Shown: positions 36,784-48,695 of the stretch, in pieces | Position numbering within the stretch: position 1 is the stretch's first letter | How the letters are laid out: every line of letters begins with the position of its first letter | Assembly: GCA_029204225.1 (NCBI GenBank) | Contig: CM055098.1 | Location: forward strand, 16,198,859-16,262,858 | Direction of reading: 5' to 3' | From: Diphasiastrum complanatum | Taxonomy: Eukaryota; Streptophyta; Lycopodiopsida; Lycopodiales; Lycopodiaceae | Length of the DNA: 64,000 nt | The notes under the pieces: generated by a model | The model's database searches: none | What the model was told of the DNA's origin: nothing | The model's input: only the letters and a program-made list of their open reading frames with translations | Translations under genes and position numbers: made by a program

Positions 36784-37235
36784 TAAGAGAACAATGCATT
36801 CTTTGATATGATATTCAACAGTAATCAATGGAGATTGAATATATTAAATTTAGAAGAAAAGTAAGAGAGAGCATTTAGTACACAATCACACACTGATGTA
36901 GTAAGTGAATTTGTCAAATAAATCCACTTGAAGTGTACATCAGTCAAATCATTAAAGAAAATCTTATGAGCAATCAAGCTCTAAGGTGTATGCAAATAAT
37001 TTAGGCATCTAAGACAACCATGCACCCTTTGATATGATCTTCAACAATAATCAATGGAGATTGTATATATTAGATTTAGAAGAAAAGTACGAGGGAGCAT
37101 TAGTACACAATTACAAATACAAAAAAAATAAATCACACACTAATGTAGTAGGTGAATTTGTTGAAATGTACATCAATCGATCATAAAAGAAAATCTTATG
37201 AGCAATCAAGCTCTAAGGTATTTGAATAAGCTCAC
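36784..37235. repeat. Tandem duplication, about 230-bp unit
   Basis: Unit 1 at about 36784-37006 and unit 2 at about 37015-37235 share aligned blocks: tttgatatgat, aatcaatggagattg, tttagaagaaaagta and the end block gagcaatcaagctctaaggt. Unit 2 has a short A-rich insertion. Confidence 0.85.
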
Positions 37236-38294
37236 AGTAGTTGTGCATTGAGTGCAATGAACCTACTCTACCCTAGATCATTTTCTTGATTCCTCATACT
37301 GTTATTTCATAATCTCGATCCACCTAGGTTTTGACATTTTGCAACTAAAACACTTGCGAGTTTTGCGAGTTTCTGCATAATGAGGATAGCAAAAATTGAA
37401 TGCACGTGGCATGCTATTAGATTTTGGCATTTTTGGAAGTCCATTCAATTAATGGTGCGATGAAAGTCAAATTCTCAATTTCATTAGTCCAAGAAAATTG
37501 TATATGGTTAAAGGGATATGATGTTGTGCAGTTGTAGATTTGAATTGATAGTAACTCTAGCTCCTAAATACAGTAGAAAATCCCAACTCTTAGATAAGTT
37601 TTATAAAAGCTTCATGATTTTAAAATTTTCTATTTTGGATATATTTGAGTACATCCTAAAAAGGGAGGATGTAAGAGGCTTTGTACATCATTGGTTTTAA
37701 AGCTTAGATCACTTACATCAAGTCACCAGCTCCGCAGCTAAGATTGAGTAGCAACATTCTAAAACTTGTATGATGCAAAAATTTGATAGGTTGGCTTTTG
37801 TCAATTTTGTTTATAATGACCATTCATATGGTCGATAAAAGATCAACTGTAAAAGATAAAATCAAAAATTTACTACCACTTTGGAAAATCACCAGCATAT
37901 TAACTAATTAGTTGAGAAACTTAGATTGGATGATTCAAATGACTCTTCAAATTGGGATTTCTACAACTTCATAAGAAAACTTTATGACTACTAGTAAGTT
38001 GTTTCAATGGCTCCATTGTTTGTTGAAATTTGAGAAAATAACTCCATACTATTTCACAAGCTTGTCAAGCTTGGCATATCAACACGATCAAGCATGACAT
38101 TTGGCTGGAAAATAGATGTATGGTGCATGGTCTATTGGGTGTATTTGCATGCCACTAGATTGATAATTTTTTACCTCAAAATTGATGAATTTTGTGTAAT
38201 ATGACATTACTAAGCATAAATACTATACTTTGTATTGAAATGAAAGTGCAACAACAACTTGTAGTGTGCATTGTTATGTACTAAATACCAAAAG
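37236..38294. other. No gene seen
   Basis: AT-rich sequence; the open frames are short and unrecognised. Confidence 0.45.
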
Positions 38295-38402
38295 TCATGA
38301 AATAGGACCATTGTTGAGGAAGAATATAAATCCAGAAGTGGATTTACAAATGTCTACATCTTTTGCCCAAGTTGCATATGAAAAACCACTGAGAATATTG
38401 AG
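38295..38402 (-). pseudogene. Ty1/copia RNase H scrap
   Basis: The minus strand encodes SGFSYATWAKDVDICKSTSG and FIFFLNNGPIS, the start of copia RNase H (consensus GYSDADWAGD...KSTSGY). The next codon is TGA where the family has Trp. Only this piece is recognisable. Confidence 0.75.
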
Positions 38403-38516
38403 TTTGTCATTGTCGACTCCTCCATAACAAATGCAAAAGTCCATAGTAGCTATCTCATGACTCTGATAAGAGCCTTCCAATGTGTTATTCCAAAATTGGT
38501 CATATACTGACTGCAA

Positions 38517-39799
38517 AAGCTATGTCCAGTACATATCATCACATACATACGAGATCTTTATCATCGAATGATAAGGATACTCATGAATCTGTTTCTTCTC
38601 TTTGATTGTTTGGAGACACTGGTCCTGTCATGCGCCAACCTTAGCATTCAAACATCTAATCCATTCATTAAACATCAAATTACAATGGAAATACAAGAAA
38701 TCAAGAAACTAGTCAAAGAATCAAGAAGATAGCTAAAAGTAACAAAACTTCACCAAATTAGGCAAAGTAAGGTATATTTATTCATGATTATTGATCATTC
38801 ACAAGATAGGATTCTAGAGCATGATCATAGCTCTCATGTAATTTTAGGCACATGAACCACTTTCTTCATCAAGAAAGCTCTCCAAGAGAAGCTCCAAGAT
38901 CTCTTAAAACTCAAAATTACCAAATGAACAATAGCCTCCAAATTTAGCACAACCTCAGCTATTTATAGTGGTCATTTGTGCCTCTACTATAAGTTTGGGG
39001 CCGTATTTGGCTAATTTGGGCCTTACAAACATTATTACAAGTCTGCTATTCACAAATATAGCGAGGTTGTTCGAGCCACCTTAGTAACTGTCCTAATGAC
39101 TAACTCGTCTACTTTAGCTCCATGGCCATATTTGGTAATTCATTAGTAAGCTCATGGGCTAATTACATGCAGCACAGGACACTCCCCCTACTTTAAGCAT
39201 TTTTGCTCTAAAAAATGAAGACCATGTAGCTCTTTTGTTGAGTGCCAATCTGCGTTCTTTGGTGATATAGGCACATGCAGTTGGTAGTTGTGGATCGTCG
39301 ATAGTATCCAAGCTGGAGTTGCATTGAATGAAGGGCTCATTTGGCTGGTCTGTCGGTTGATGCCATCGGTTGAGTCTTTTCTTAATTGCCTCAGCTAGAA
39401 TCCCTTGGTTGAAAGATGTTGTTGAGGCTTATTCAAGAGATTCAGCAGAAGTCGATGTGATTGTAGCACTATGTGAGAGCACTTGGTCGTGGCACTCAGG
39501 TAGAACAATTTGTCAAAGCACGTTGGACCAAATTTTCAAAATGTCTCTGTAGTTGACTCCAAGACCAATATCTCAATTATATGCAGGAATCAACTTTGAA
39601 TTGACATGGATCTCTCAAAAACTTGGATATGCATAAATATCCTACACTCTCTACAAGGTGATTTGGAGATTGATAGATAAACAAAAAATTCGTTCTTGAG
39701 CTATTCTACAATTATGACTTGCTATTGACAGAATCTTACATCAGAATCAGATTAGCAATATGGGATTCTATAGTTCATTTCTGCAGAGCTACATTTTTT
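38517..39799. other. No gene seen
   Basis: AT-rich sequence between copia remnants. No domain, RNA gene or clear repeat was found. Confidence 0.45.
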
Positions 39800-40001
39800 G
39801 TATGTTTGCGGCCAATTCACCGCTTATCAACAATCAATGATAAGGACCAGATGAATGCCAGCTGATCACCAGCCAACTGGCGATCGCATTTAGAGACCTA
39901 ATTTCTTAGTATAAATAGCTATTTATATTCATACAATTCAATAATCTAAAATCATCTGAAATTCATTCAAAATGAGAATTATCAGAAGCATTTAAATAGT
40001 T

Positions 40002-40045
<44 letters not shown>

Positions 40046-40587
40046 CTTGCAAGCTTGAACACTCCTGAGAATTCTAGCTCACTTCTTAGAGTTGTTTTAG
40101 AGATTGCTATTGTGCTCCTGCTTATCAACATTGCGCTTAATTCAAACTTTCATTTTAGCTGCTCATAGATAGCATAGAGTATGCGGCTTCGATCCACAAC
40201 TTATTGTACTCATTTACTTCTATTACGTTTTCATACTAAATCAATACTATCCTTCATTGCGTTCAACTTTTGTCTCAAAATGTATGCGTTTCCCGTATTT
40301 CTTCGCAAATAATTCGCTACTAATTATTTGTCTGATAATTTTCGATGCTTGAATTGTTTGGCTACGTAATCACTGTAGTACTGGCGATTTCAAAGTTAGT
40401 TACTATAAGTTCAAACATGATTTCTATCACTATTGTCTTGTTTGAAATCGATAAGAGTAGTCATGCATTGGAAAGATGAAGATAGTTTATTCCGCCATGC
40501 ACGAAAAGTTTTCTTTCTAGACACAGGAATTATTTTTATTCGTTTCTTTTTGAGCTAGGCCTATCTTCTACACACCAGTTTCCGACA
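39800..40587 (+). repeat. LTR of copia element C (left end uncertain)
   Basis: Ends tttccgaca at 40587 directly before a primer site. It contains a TATA-like tataaatagct at about 39912 and a (CT)n tract at 40004-40042, where a transcript leader would lie. The left boundary is a guess because no second copy is present. Confidence 0.45.
40004..40042. repeat. (CT)n microsatellite
   Basis: 39 bp of pure CT about 90 bp downstream of the TATA-like box in the copia C LTR. Confidence 0.95.
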
Positions 40588-40600
40588 TGGTATCAGAGCA
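40588..40600 (+). other. Primer-binding site, copia element C
   Basis: tggtatcagagca, initiator-Met tRNA type, right after the LTR end. Confidence 0.85.
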
Positions 40601-40793
40601 ATTTCACTACTTCTTCATCTGATTCCAACATTATATCAAAGCGAAAGCTCTAATACTTGATATTTTTCACGATATCAAATTGATATCATACTCTTCAATT
40701 CTTTTCAACCTTTCAGTATTAGAGAATTCATTTTCTATTGTTGGCATAATTGCATCTCAACGTCATCGAGATAATCGACAAACAAAGTTCCAA

Positions 40794-40942
40794 ATGGATT
40801 CTCAAAGTAAAGTCGGTCTTATCACAGACAAGCTGAATGGATCCAATTATTATTTGTGGAAATTTAAGATGAAGATCTTGCTAATCGCCAACAAATTATG
40901 GGATGTTGTTACAGGTACAGAAATAAAACTTGAAGATGACGA
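40794..40942 (+). pseudogene. Ty1/copia gag N-terminus (element C), cut by an LTR
   Basis: The ATG at 40794 starts MDSQSKVG. It is followed by LNGSNYYLWKFKMKILLIAN and KLWDVVTGTE, the classic N-terminus of copia gag. At 40943 the sequence passes into the LTR that also occurs at 57623, so the gag reading stops after about 50 residues. The frame runs on to 41069 inside LTR sequence without meaning. Confidence 0.85.
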
Positions 40943-41438
40943 TGTCATGTACTACGAGTACATTAGTGTTTATCAATGCATCAGAATATCCATTGTAAGC
41001 TTTGTAGGCCCAAAAAGAGCTATTAGCCTTAAGAACAAGGTGGTTCCCTCTTTAGGCCCTCCAAAGTAATTAATAAGGATTATAGGCCAACAAGGGCCCA
41101 ATGTAGTTTAAATAATACTTAACAAGGGCTAACTATCTCTCAAGATAGTTAAGTTAAGTTAAGTAAGAGCATTGTCTATAACTAGGCAAGAGACATCATT
41201 TTGTGAATCTTTTGGCTCATTTGCAAGTGAGAGCTTCTAGCTTCCTTGTGAATGTGAGCTATGGGGATTCCCTTTGCTAGGTCTCATGTGCCCTATCCAC
41301 ATGAATCCATGCTCCATTCACATTGCTTTGTACTCTTTCTTTCATTGATAATGTGATTCCATTGAGATCTCCATGTTTCTAGCTTTCTATGACTTGATCA
41401 TGAATGAGTGATATAATGAGCTTCCAATAGCTTAATTT
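40943..41438 (+). repeat. LTR F, copy 1 (solo or 5' LTR)
   Basis: Starts tgtcatgtactacgag. Its first 140 bp match 57623-57764, which follows a polypurine tract, so this is a true LTR start. The likely end is before the repeat R boundary at 41439 (ttttca|tcagc), about 496 bp. No primer site follows, and the five bases before it (gacga) do not recur after it. Confidence 0.65.
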
Positions 41439-43245
41439 TCATCAGCAAAACTAGCCAATAATGCTAGTACAACTCCAACATAAAAATGATGCAAAACAAT
41501 GTAGCTAGTTTCACCATATCTTGACAATTTGCACACATTCACTTGAGATTGCTTAAACATAAGATAGAACAAGTAAAATAGAATTGAACAACACTTCCTT
41601 GCTGCTCCTTTGACCTTACTTGACTCTTCAATAACCTGCAAAAATAGATCAATAACATCTTTGCCAATTGACTCTCATTTGATGCCCTTGTCTAGCTCCA
41701 AATTGCCAACTTCCCTTTTGTCTTGTTGAAACCCTTTGAGATCAACCAGCACAAGAACATTTTTCTAGAAAGGTCAGCCCAATTTTCATTGCTGGCAAGT
41801 TCTCTCTCAAAGGAGTCATTCACTTCCGTCCATATTGAGTCCCATGTGGCTTTGATCTCATCATTAACTCTCACAAATATGCCACCTACTCCTTGCAAAG
41901 ACAACACAAAGGCCCCCTTTTCTTCAAGGTAGCCATCCATTCTGAAAGTAGTCTTAAGATCTTTTTTTAATGGTCCAACCTGACAAACACTCTCATGGAT
42001 GTATACTCTACACAGAGAAACAGGTGGAGGAGGAGTATTTCTTACCATCCTCAAACGCTTCATGGTGGCCGAAAGCATTTCCACATGAAAGTTCTGTGGA
42101 ATGGCAGAAATCTCATCGTTTTGAGACTTACCTTTTTTTTTTTCCCATCATCCTCAGGGTCATCCAAGCTTACATCCTCATGCAAGTCTGCTTGCAAAAC
42201 ACGGAATTGAGTAGGTAGCTCCTCTTCCTCTTGTGTCTCCTCCATCACGATATCTTCCAAACCCACGTCTGGGACGTTTTCTCTTTCAGTAGACATTTCA
42301 ATATCTTCTAAACCACTTGAAAAACGTTGTGACTCAGTCTCAACTCTCCTGTACATTGACCTTGTCAAAACCTTTATGTAAAAAAAACTCAAAATGAATA
42401 CATTGAACCATTCTGCAAAATTTACAACACTGGGAATTATTTATAGATAGCATCTTAGTATGGACTATAGAGCTAATTTGCTCAAAAAAACTGATCTATC
42501 ATAAAATGTGACCCATTGTCCAAAAAAAACAAAAAAAATATGAAAAAAATATTTTTTTGCTTTTTAAAAAGTACTCAATAAACCAAAATCTTCATTACAA
42601 TGTCAGAACTCAATAAAGATATCCCATGAATCTCCATTTGTGTCTTATATACTATTTACAAAATACAAACATTTGTTTCAAAATGCAAATAATATCCACA
42701 CTATTTTCCATCAAATAATTTGACAACAGATAGCGTCTGATATGGAGAGCTCCAACCAGCCATTAATTTTCAACCAATAAAAAATATCTAATGTTTTTCG
42801 AAACTGTATCAGCAATACATCTCGTTCAAAAACAGAGGATTGAAGTTCAAAAACGTTCAAATCTCACTGATGGCCTTGGGAAAAAATAATGCCATGGCAG
42901 TGATGTTTTTTTGTTGCACAATAGCAAAAACTAGACCTGGGTCAATAGACTTCAAAAGCGTTCATATTGAATAGAGATTTGAACTGGATTAACCTTTCTT
43001 GTGACAACTTGTGCATTCCTTCCCTCTGTTATCTATTACAGTTATACTTCTTATCAATTGAGCAAACACACTCTGAATTAGTTCGTAACCGATTTTGATA
43101 GATATTTGTTTATGACATTCACTCTTCACTTGAACTGAATTCCGGATTCTCTAATGTGGATGAACAAGCGACATTTGGGAGTGACAATTCTAACTAATGT
43201 GTGTAGGGCATTAGCCGAAGCCTTAAGCTTAGAGTTATGTGTTCA
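41439..43245 (-). repeat. Dispersed repeat R, copy 2 (better preserved)
   Basis: Inverse match of 27-1405, starting at tttcatcagcaaaactagcc and ending near 43245. Unlike copy 1, the interior 42120-43010 is present and carries more open frame. The repeat contains the unidentified coding segments described at 41692-42392. Confidence 0.65.
41692..42392 (-). CDS. Unidentified protein carried by repeat R
   Basis: Two overlapping minus-strand frames. The first (42392 down to about 42130) is acidic: MSTERENVPDVGLEDIVMEE, then ETQEEEELPTQF. The second (about 42100 to 41692) reads MLSATMKRLRMVRNTPPPPV, later FRMDGYLEEKGAFVLSLQG, WADLSRKMFLCWLISKGFNK, ending IWS. They are joined by a frame change near 42110-42130. 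There a GGTAAGT-type donor and a ttccacag acceptor lie only about 38 nt apart, so it is a frameshift or a tiny intron. The same protein, with more breaks, is readable in repeat R copy 1. Not recognised; conservation between the copies suggests an element-encoded protein. Confidence 0.4.
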
Positions 43246-43713
<468 letters not shown>

Positions 43714-43749
43714 GGAACGATAAAATCTTTTATACTAAATTCACTGATT

Positions 43750-43990
43750 TTGTGGAAATCTATAACGTCTAGGCTACCACACAATGACATCCTCAAAGTT
43801 GGATTAAGGCAATTCAGCTTTTTCATATTTGATGTCAAATGGTTCAAAGTTATTTGCAATGGTCCCAATGCAATTGTTGGGAAAGATGAGAGTGGTTATT
43901 TTGCCATTAATTCTACCAAACTTTGGACAGATCAAAGCGATACATTTCTTTTTCCTCAACAATGTGAGCAGGTGTATTTCTTCTATGTCT
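43750..43990 (+). pseudogene. CACTA-type element scrap (DUF4216-like)
   Basis: The frame includes FDVKWFKVICNGPNA, GKDESGYFAINSTKLW and DTFLFPQQCEQVYF. This layout (a WF box, a GY/F-I-N stretch and an F-x-x-Q-x-x-QVFY end) matches the domain that accompanies CACTA transposases in plants. Only this piece is visible. The assignment is from motif memory, not a search. Confidence 0.5.
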
Positions 43991-44248
43991 TCAAGATGTC
44001 TATGTTCTTTTGTTGTCAACAACCAATTGATTTTTAGTATACTTCAAAAGATGTATATTGTAGTGTCCCCTTTTCGCCTGTCACCATAACCTGTGTAAAA
44101 ACACAGTGTTTGCGATTCTTTCGCCTTTTGTTCGTCTGTGCGAATTTGCGTGTAAATATGCAGGCTGCGTGACAACATTAGTAAATATGCAGCAAGAATG
44201 GAGGCATATTAAAAATGGGATTTAGGAGAGTAGGAGTAAATCCAATAG

Positions 44249-44530
44249 TGAATAATGAGATTTTGGTGTTTTGGACTCATTCTCTCTCTACCCGAGTTTT
44301 CTTGTGTTGATTTTCTCTCTCTACTCGAGAGCAGCCTGTTTTTCTCATACTGAGCACTTAGAATTCTTTTTGACACTCATTCCTCATAGTGAGAAGTTAG
44401 TTTTTTTAGTCAGATGTATGCTGTGCTCTTGCCATAGATTTCTCAAGTGATATGTTCTTTGATCAATCTTGTGCCTCGGTAAGATCTTGTAAGGTGTGTG
44501 ATGAAGTTCACACGTGCTAAAAACTTCACA
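44249..44530 (+). repeat. 5' LTR of copia element B
   Basis: 282 bp, starting tgaataatgagattttgg and ending aaacttcaca. It aligns end to end with 48696-48979, with many substitutions and small indels, so the insertion is not young. The true LTR may extend further left if its 5' part has been lost. Confidence 0.85.
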
Positions 44531-44543
44531 TGGTATTAGAGCT
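44531..44543 (+). other. Primer-binding site, copia element B
   Basis: tggtattagagct, one change from the usual tggtatcagagc, directly after the LTR. Confidence 0.8.
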
Positions 44544-45283
44544 TCATGCTTTGAAGAGGTGAGGGTATATACATCAGAACAACAATGCTTTTGCCTGCAG
44601 GAACTTGGATTTGGAAGAGGAATCCAAACTTGTTGACAAACAAGCCATCTGTGGACCACAAGTGGATCATATCAAGCCTGATTTGCTTTAGCGGAGCCTT
44701 GTATGGACAGAGAGCTCACACATGTGAAATCAGCCCTCTTTGATTGATTGATACTTCTCAAGGAATGATCCAAATTTGATGTTCTATAGCTTGTTGGATA
44801 GGTATTGAAGAGTAGAATGTGTTGCCTGAGTTTTCAAATCAATTTGATTTGTTTCTAGAAGAGTTTTAGGCAATCAGAGAGTTTGAGAGAGTACGCATCT
44901 TGTGGGATATGCCAAATGAGCACACATTAGTTCTTTTCACCAATTTCTTCAACTTTCATTGTCAATCAAGTAGAATTGGATAGAAGTGAGTTTTATGAGG
45001 TCTTAGACTTTTCATTTCACACAAATTATTGTGTTTGAGTTGAAAGTAAGTTCCTAGAGAGTTTATCAATTCTTTGAAACTCATGGGAGAGATAGACTTC
45101 TTACTTGCATGTGCTTCATTTCTATGATTGAAGCAAGATCCAAATTCAAGATAGATTGATTTTTTTTGTTGAGAGTTTGATCTCACATTCTGTTGCTAGA
45201 TTTCATAGGTTGGATCAATATTATCAGTGGCAAGCAACATTTTCAACTCCATCTTTGTCATTACTTGAATTTCTCATAAGAAG

Positions 45284-45850
45284 ATGTCTTCATCTGGTTC
45301 ACATTTCTTGGAGCACAATGAGAGATTAACATCTTCCAATTATGCAATGTGGAAGATTAGAATGGAATCGTTATTGATTCTACAAGATGTAATGGACATT
45401 GTGAGTGGAGCTGAAGAAGAACCTGCAGCATTCAACAAAAGAACCAGAATTGCCCTTCATTTTATAAAAATGAATGTAACAAATGAAGTGTTAAGAGAGA
45501 TCAGTACATGCACCACTGCCAAGGAGGCTTGGGACACTCTAAAAACAAACTATGAAATTAAGAATATTTCTAATTTGCTTACACTAAGAAACCAAATCTT
45601 TCTAAGTTATCAGAGAGTAGATGAGAGTGCTTCATCTTATGTAATGAGAGTAAAGGATCTTCATCAAGAGTTAGCTGGTATTAGAGATGCTCTTAAGAAC
45701 ACTAAACTTGTTCAAGTAGTCCTTAATGGGCTTAGAGATGAGTATGACAATATTGTGCAGACTTATGCTGTCAGGGAGGAACTTCCATCCTTGGAGACAT
45801 TGCAAGTGTTCTCATTGCTGAAGAAAGCAGACAAGAGAACAAGATGTTGA
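45284..45850 (+). pseudogene. Ty1/copia gag (element B)
   Basis: The ATG at 45284 follows a 740-bp leader. The product shows ERLTSSNYAMWKIRMESLLI, IALHFIKMNVTNEVLREIST, AKEAWDTLKTNYEIKN, LRNQIFLSYQRVDESASSYV and LNGLRDEYDNIVQTYAVRE, which is the complete copia gag core. Near 45840 the frame must shift by one to reach the zinc knuckle, so gag and pol are not in one continuous frame here. Confidence 0.93.
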
Positions 45851-46990
45851 GGATCAATAGACTTATATTGAAAGATGGTGGAGATGACAAAGCACTCTTC
45901 ATCAGAGACAAATCAAGAGGCAAGGGCAAAGGTCAACAACACTTCAAGAAGGACAAAGCCAAAGAAGGTGGTGAGGATCAGTCCTCAAAAGTTGCAACAT
46001 CCAGTGGCAAGAAGAAGCTGTCAAAGATTAAGTGTTTTTTCTGTGGCAAGAAAGGCCACTATGCATCAAACTGCTTCAAGAAGAAGAACCAATCTAAGCA
46101 AGCTAGCCTTACTAATGAGGATGAGTGTGAGGGTGTTGAGAGTGAAAGAGAAGATTCTTTAATGATGTCTAGTTTCTCATCTTTTCCTTTCAAGAATGAA
46201 GAAATCTAGTGGATAGATAGTGGGGCTAGTTCCCATATGTCTAGTTCTAGAAACTCTTTCACAAGTCTCATGCCATATCTAGGTGCAAAAAGATCAATCT
46301 ATACTGCTAATGATGTAGAGTGTAGAATTGAAGGAATAGGTAGTATTCCACTACATGCATCATCATCAAAATCTTGGGGAGAAGCAGTTGCATGTGCAAA
46401 TTATCTTTGTAATAGGTTTCCTAATCTTGCAATAGAAGGAAGAACACCATTTGAGATGTTGTATAAGAAAAAGTCTAAGGTAGATCATCTTAGGATCTTT
46501 GACTGTGTACGTTTTGTGCACGTACCTTTAGAGACTAGGAAGAAGGATGATGCTAGTGCTGTTAAAGGAATTTCTGTAGGATATGCATCTATTAAAAAAG
46601 CATACAAAGTATATCTTCCCTCTCCTGACAAGAATGTTGTTAGTAGAGATGTGATCTTTCATGAAGATCAGAAGTTTAACTTGGGTGAAGCACAGATCAA
46701 GGAGTCTCATGCAAGATATACAATCATCAATCTTGATGCTGCTCAAGAAGTGGTGAGGTCAAGGCTTGAGGAGGAGCAACTTCAAGCACCCACACCAAGA
46801 AGATCTATAAGAGAAAGATCTGAGCCAAGAAGGCTCACATATGATGAGGAAGGAAGGCAAGTGGAAGGTGAAACTTCATATCATTCTCTCTTCATATCAG
46901 ATGAAGAGCCTAAAGATGTCCAAGAGGCACTTCAATCCAAGATATGGGTTGAAGCAATGACCCAAGAGTTTGAAACCTTGATGTTTTTAC
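45844..46990 (+). pseudogene. Copia element B: zinc knuckle, protease and integrase C-terminal remnant
   Basis: A single frame holds the Lys-rich gag end and CCHC knuckle (CFFCGKKGHYASNC), a TAG stop at 46207, then the protease active site (WIDSGASSHMS). After about 50 residues it jumps to the integrase end (AVACANYLCNRFPNLAIEG, RTPFEMLYKKKSKVDHLRIF, GYASIKKAYKVYLPS, VSRDVIFHED) and the linker to RT (EPKDVQEALQSKIWVEAMTQ). The rest of the protease, the GAG-pre-integrase zinc finger and the whole D,D,E catalytic core are missing, so the element cannot encode a working integrase. A frameshift near 46985 leads into RT. Confidence 0.92.
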
Positions 46991-48385
46991 AATACATGGG
47001 AGCTTGTGGAGCCACCAAACAACATGCATGTGATTGGATGTAAGTGGGTTTTCAGAATCAAGTATAATTATGATGGATCTATCAATAAATATAAAGCAAG
47101 ACTTTGTGCCAAAGGCTACTCTCAAATCAAAGGTCTTGACTATGAAGACACCTTTTCACCCGTTGCAAAAATGGTAACAATCAGAATACTCATATCTCTT
47201 GCATGTTTTTACAATTGGAGAATGTTTCAACTTGATGTTTCTAATGCCTTTCTCAATGGTTACCTTGAGGATGAGATTTACATGGAGCAACCTTCTGGTT
47301 TTGTGAAAGAAGGTGAAGAATCAAAAGTTTGTCTTTTGTTCAAAAGTCTCTATGGACTAAAACAAGCACCAAGGTCTTGGTATGCAAGGCTCAACTCCTA
47401 TCTCATGTCACTCGGATTTTGTCTTAGTGAATATGACTCCTCTCTGTATTATAAGTTTGTAAATAAATTTGTAATTATTCTTCTCATCTATGTAGATGAT
47501 ATCATTCTTTGTGGAAATAATGAGAAGCTAGTTGAAGAAACTAAGCATGCACTTGGTAGTGAGTTTAAGATGTAGGACTTAGGAGTTCTTCACTATATTT
47601 TAGGCCTTTAGATTGATTTTTGGAAAGGTCATGCCTTTATAAGTCAAACTAGATATGCACTTTCCATGCTCAAAAAATTCCAAATGGAAAACTGTAAAGG
47701 CATAGATACACCAATGGAGCACATTGTAAAAGTTCCTATGAAAGATGATGAAAAATCCTTTGTGGACATCACTCTTTATAGGAGTTTTATTGGCTCACTT
47801 ATATGGTTAATAGTGACTAGGCCTGATCTAAGCTTTAGTGTGCATAAGCTAAGTCAACACATGTAGGATCCAAAGATATATCACTGGAAGTTGGCTAAAA
47901 GAATCTTGAGGTATATATCTTCTACCTTAGACTATGGATTAATCTACAAAGGAAAAGATCTGACTTTGGTTGCTTTTTTAAATTCAGATTTTGCAGGAGA
48001 CAGGTTGGATAGAAAATCCACAAGTGCTTACACAATTTTTCTTGGAGGGAATTTAGTTTCTTGGCTATCAAAGAAGCAAGCAACTATATCCTTATCATCC
48101 TGTGAAGCTGAGTACAAATCTCTTATAACCACAACAAAGGAGGTTTTATGGATCAAAAGGCTACTCTTGGAGCTAAACTGTTATGGAGATGAAGACCTTC
48201 CAATTATTAAGAATGATAACATTTTAGCTCAGGCTCTTGCAAATAATCCTATATTCCATGCAAGGAGCAAACACATCGAGGTGGCTCATCATTTTGTAAG
48301 AGAAAAAGTCATTGGGAGAGAGATCTTATTGGAGCATGTTGGATCTTCAAATTGTGTTCAGATCTTCTCACCAAGCCTAGAATAG
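46985..48385 (+). pseudogene. Copia element B: reverse transcriptase and RNase H
   Basis: The RT is almost whole: NTWELVEPP, GCKWVFRIKYNYDGSINKYK, ARLCAKGYSQ, DYEDTFSPVAKM, QLDVSNAFLNG, SLYGLKQAPRSWY and the catalytic LLIYVDDIIL. RNase H follows: DFAGDRLDRKSTSAY, LSSCEAEYKSL, ARSKHIEVAHHFVREKV. In-frame TAG stops lie at 47573, 47611 and 47864; family comparison puts Lys or Gln at these places. The product ends at 48385 (FSPSLE). RT and RNase H share one frame. Confidence 0.93.
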
Positions 48386-48420
48386 ATCGAGTTTGAGTTA
48401 GGTAGATTCAAATTTGATGT

Positions 48421-48632
48421 CATGCAAAAATTTAGATAACATGCAATGTCATTCAGTTTGCATGCAAGCCACATGCAATCAGTGCATGCAACATGCAAAG
48501 TGATTTTTATGATCTACACATGTCTAGGCAATTTTGAGAGTTGACATGCAATACATGCAATATCCATGCATGCAGTTACACATGTGGATACTTGGTAGTT
48601 GAGTTAACTGAGTTAAGTGGACTTTCCATGCA
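48421..48632. promoter_or_regulatory. Cluster of 11 CATGCA (RY-core) motifs
   Basis: CATGCA occurs at 48421, 48440, 48461, 48472, 48485, 48492, 48545, 48554, 48565, 48569 and 48627, all on the plus strand. CATGCA is the RY element core known to bind B3-domain proteins of the ABI3/FUS3/LEC2 type. The cluster lies between the RNase H stop and the 3' LTR of copia element B, where the polypurine tract should be. A degenerate short tandem repeat is the alternative explanation. Confidence 0.45.
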
Positions 48633-48695
48633 ACTCCACTGTAGGAACTCGAGCCGCTTTGATGTAGGAAAACCTTGGCATGTTTTGCCATATTG

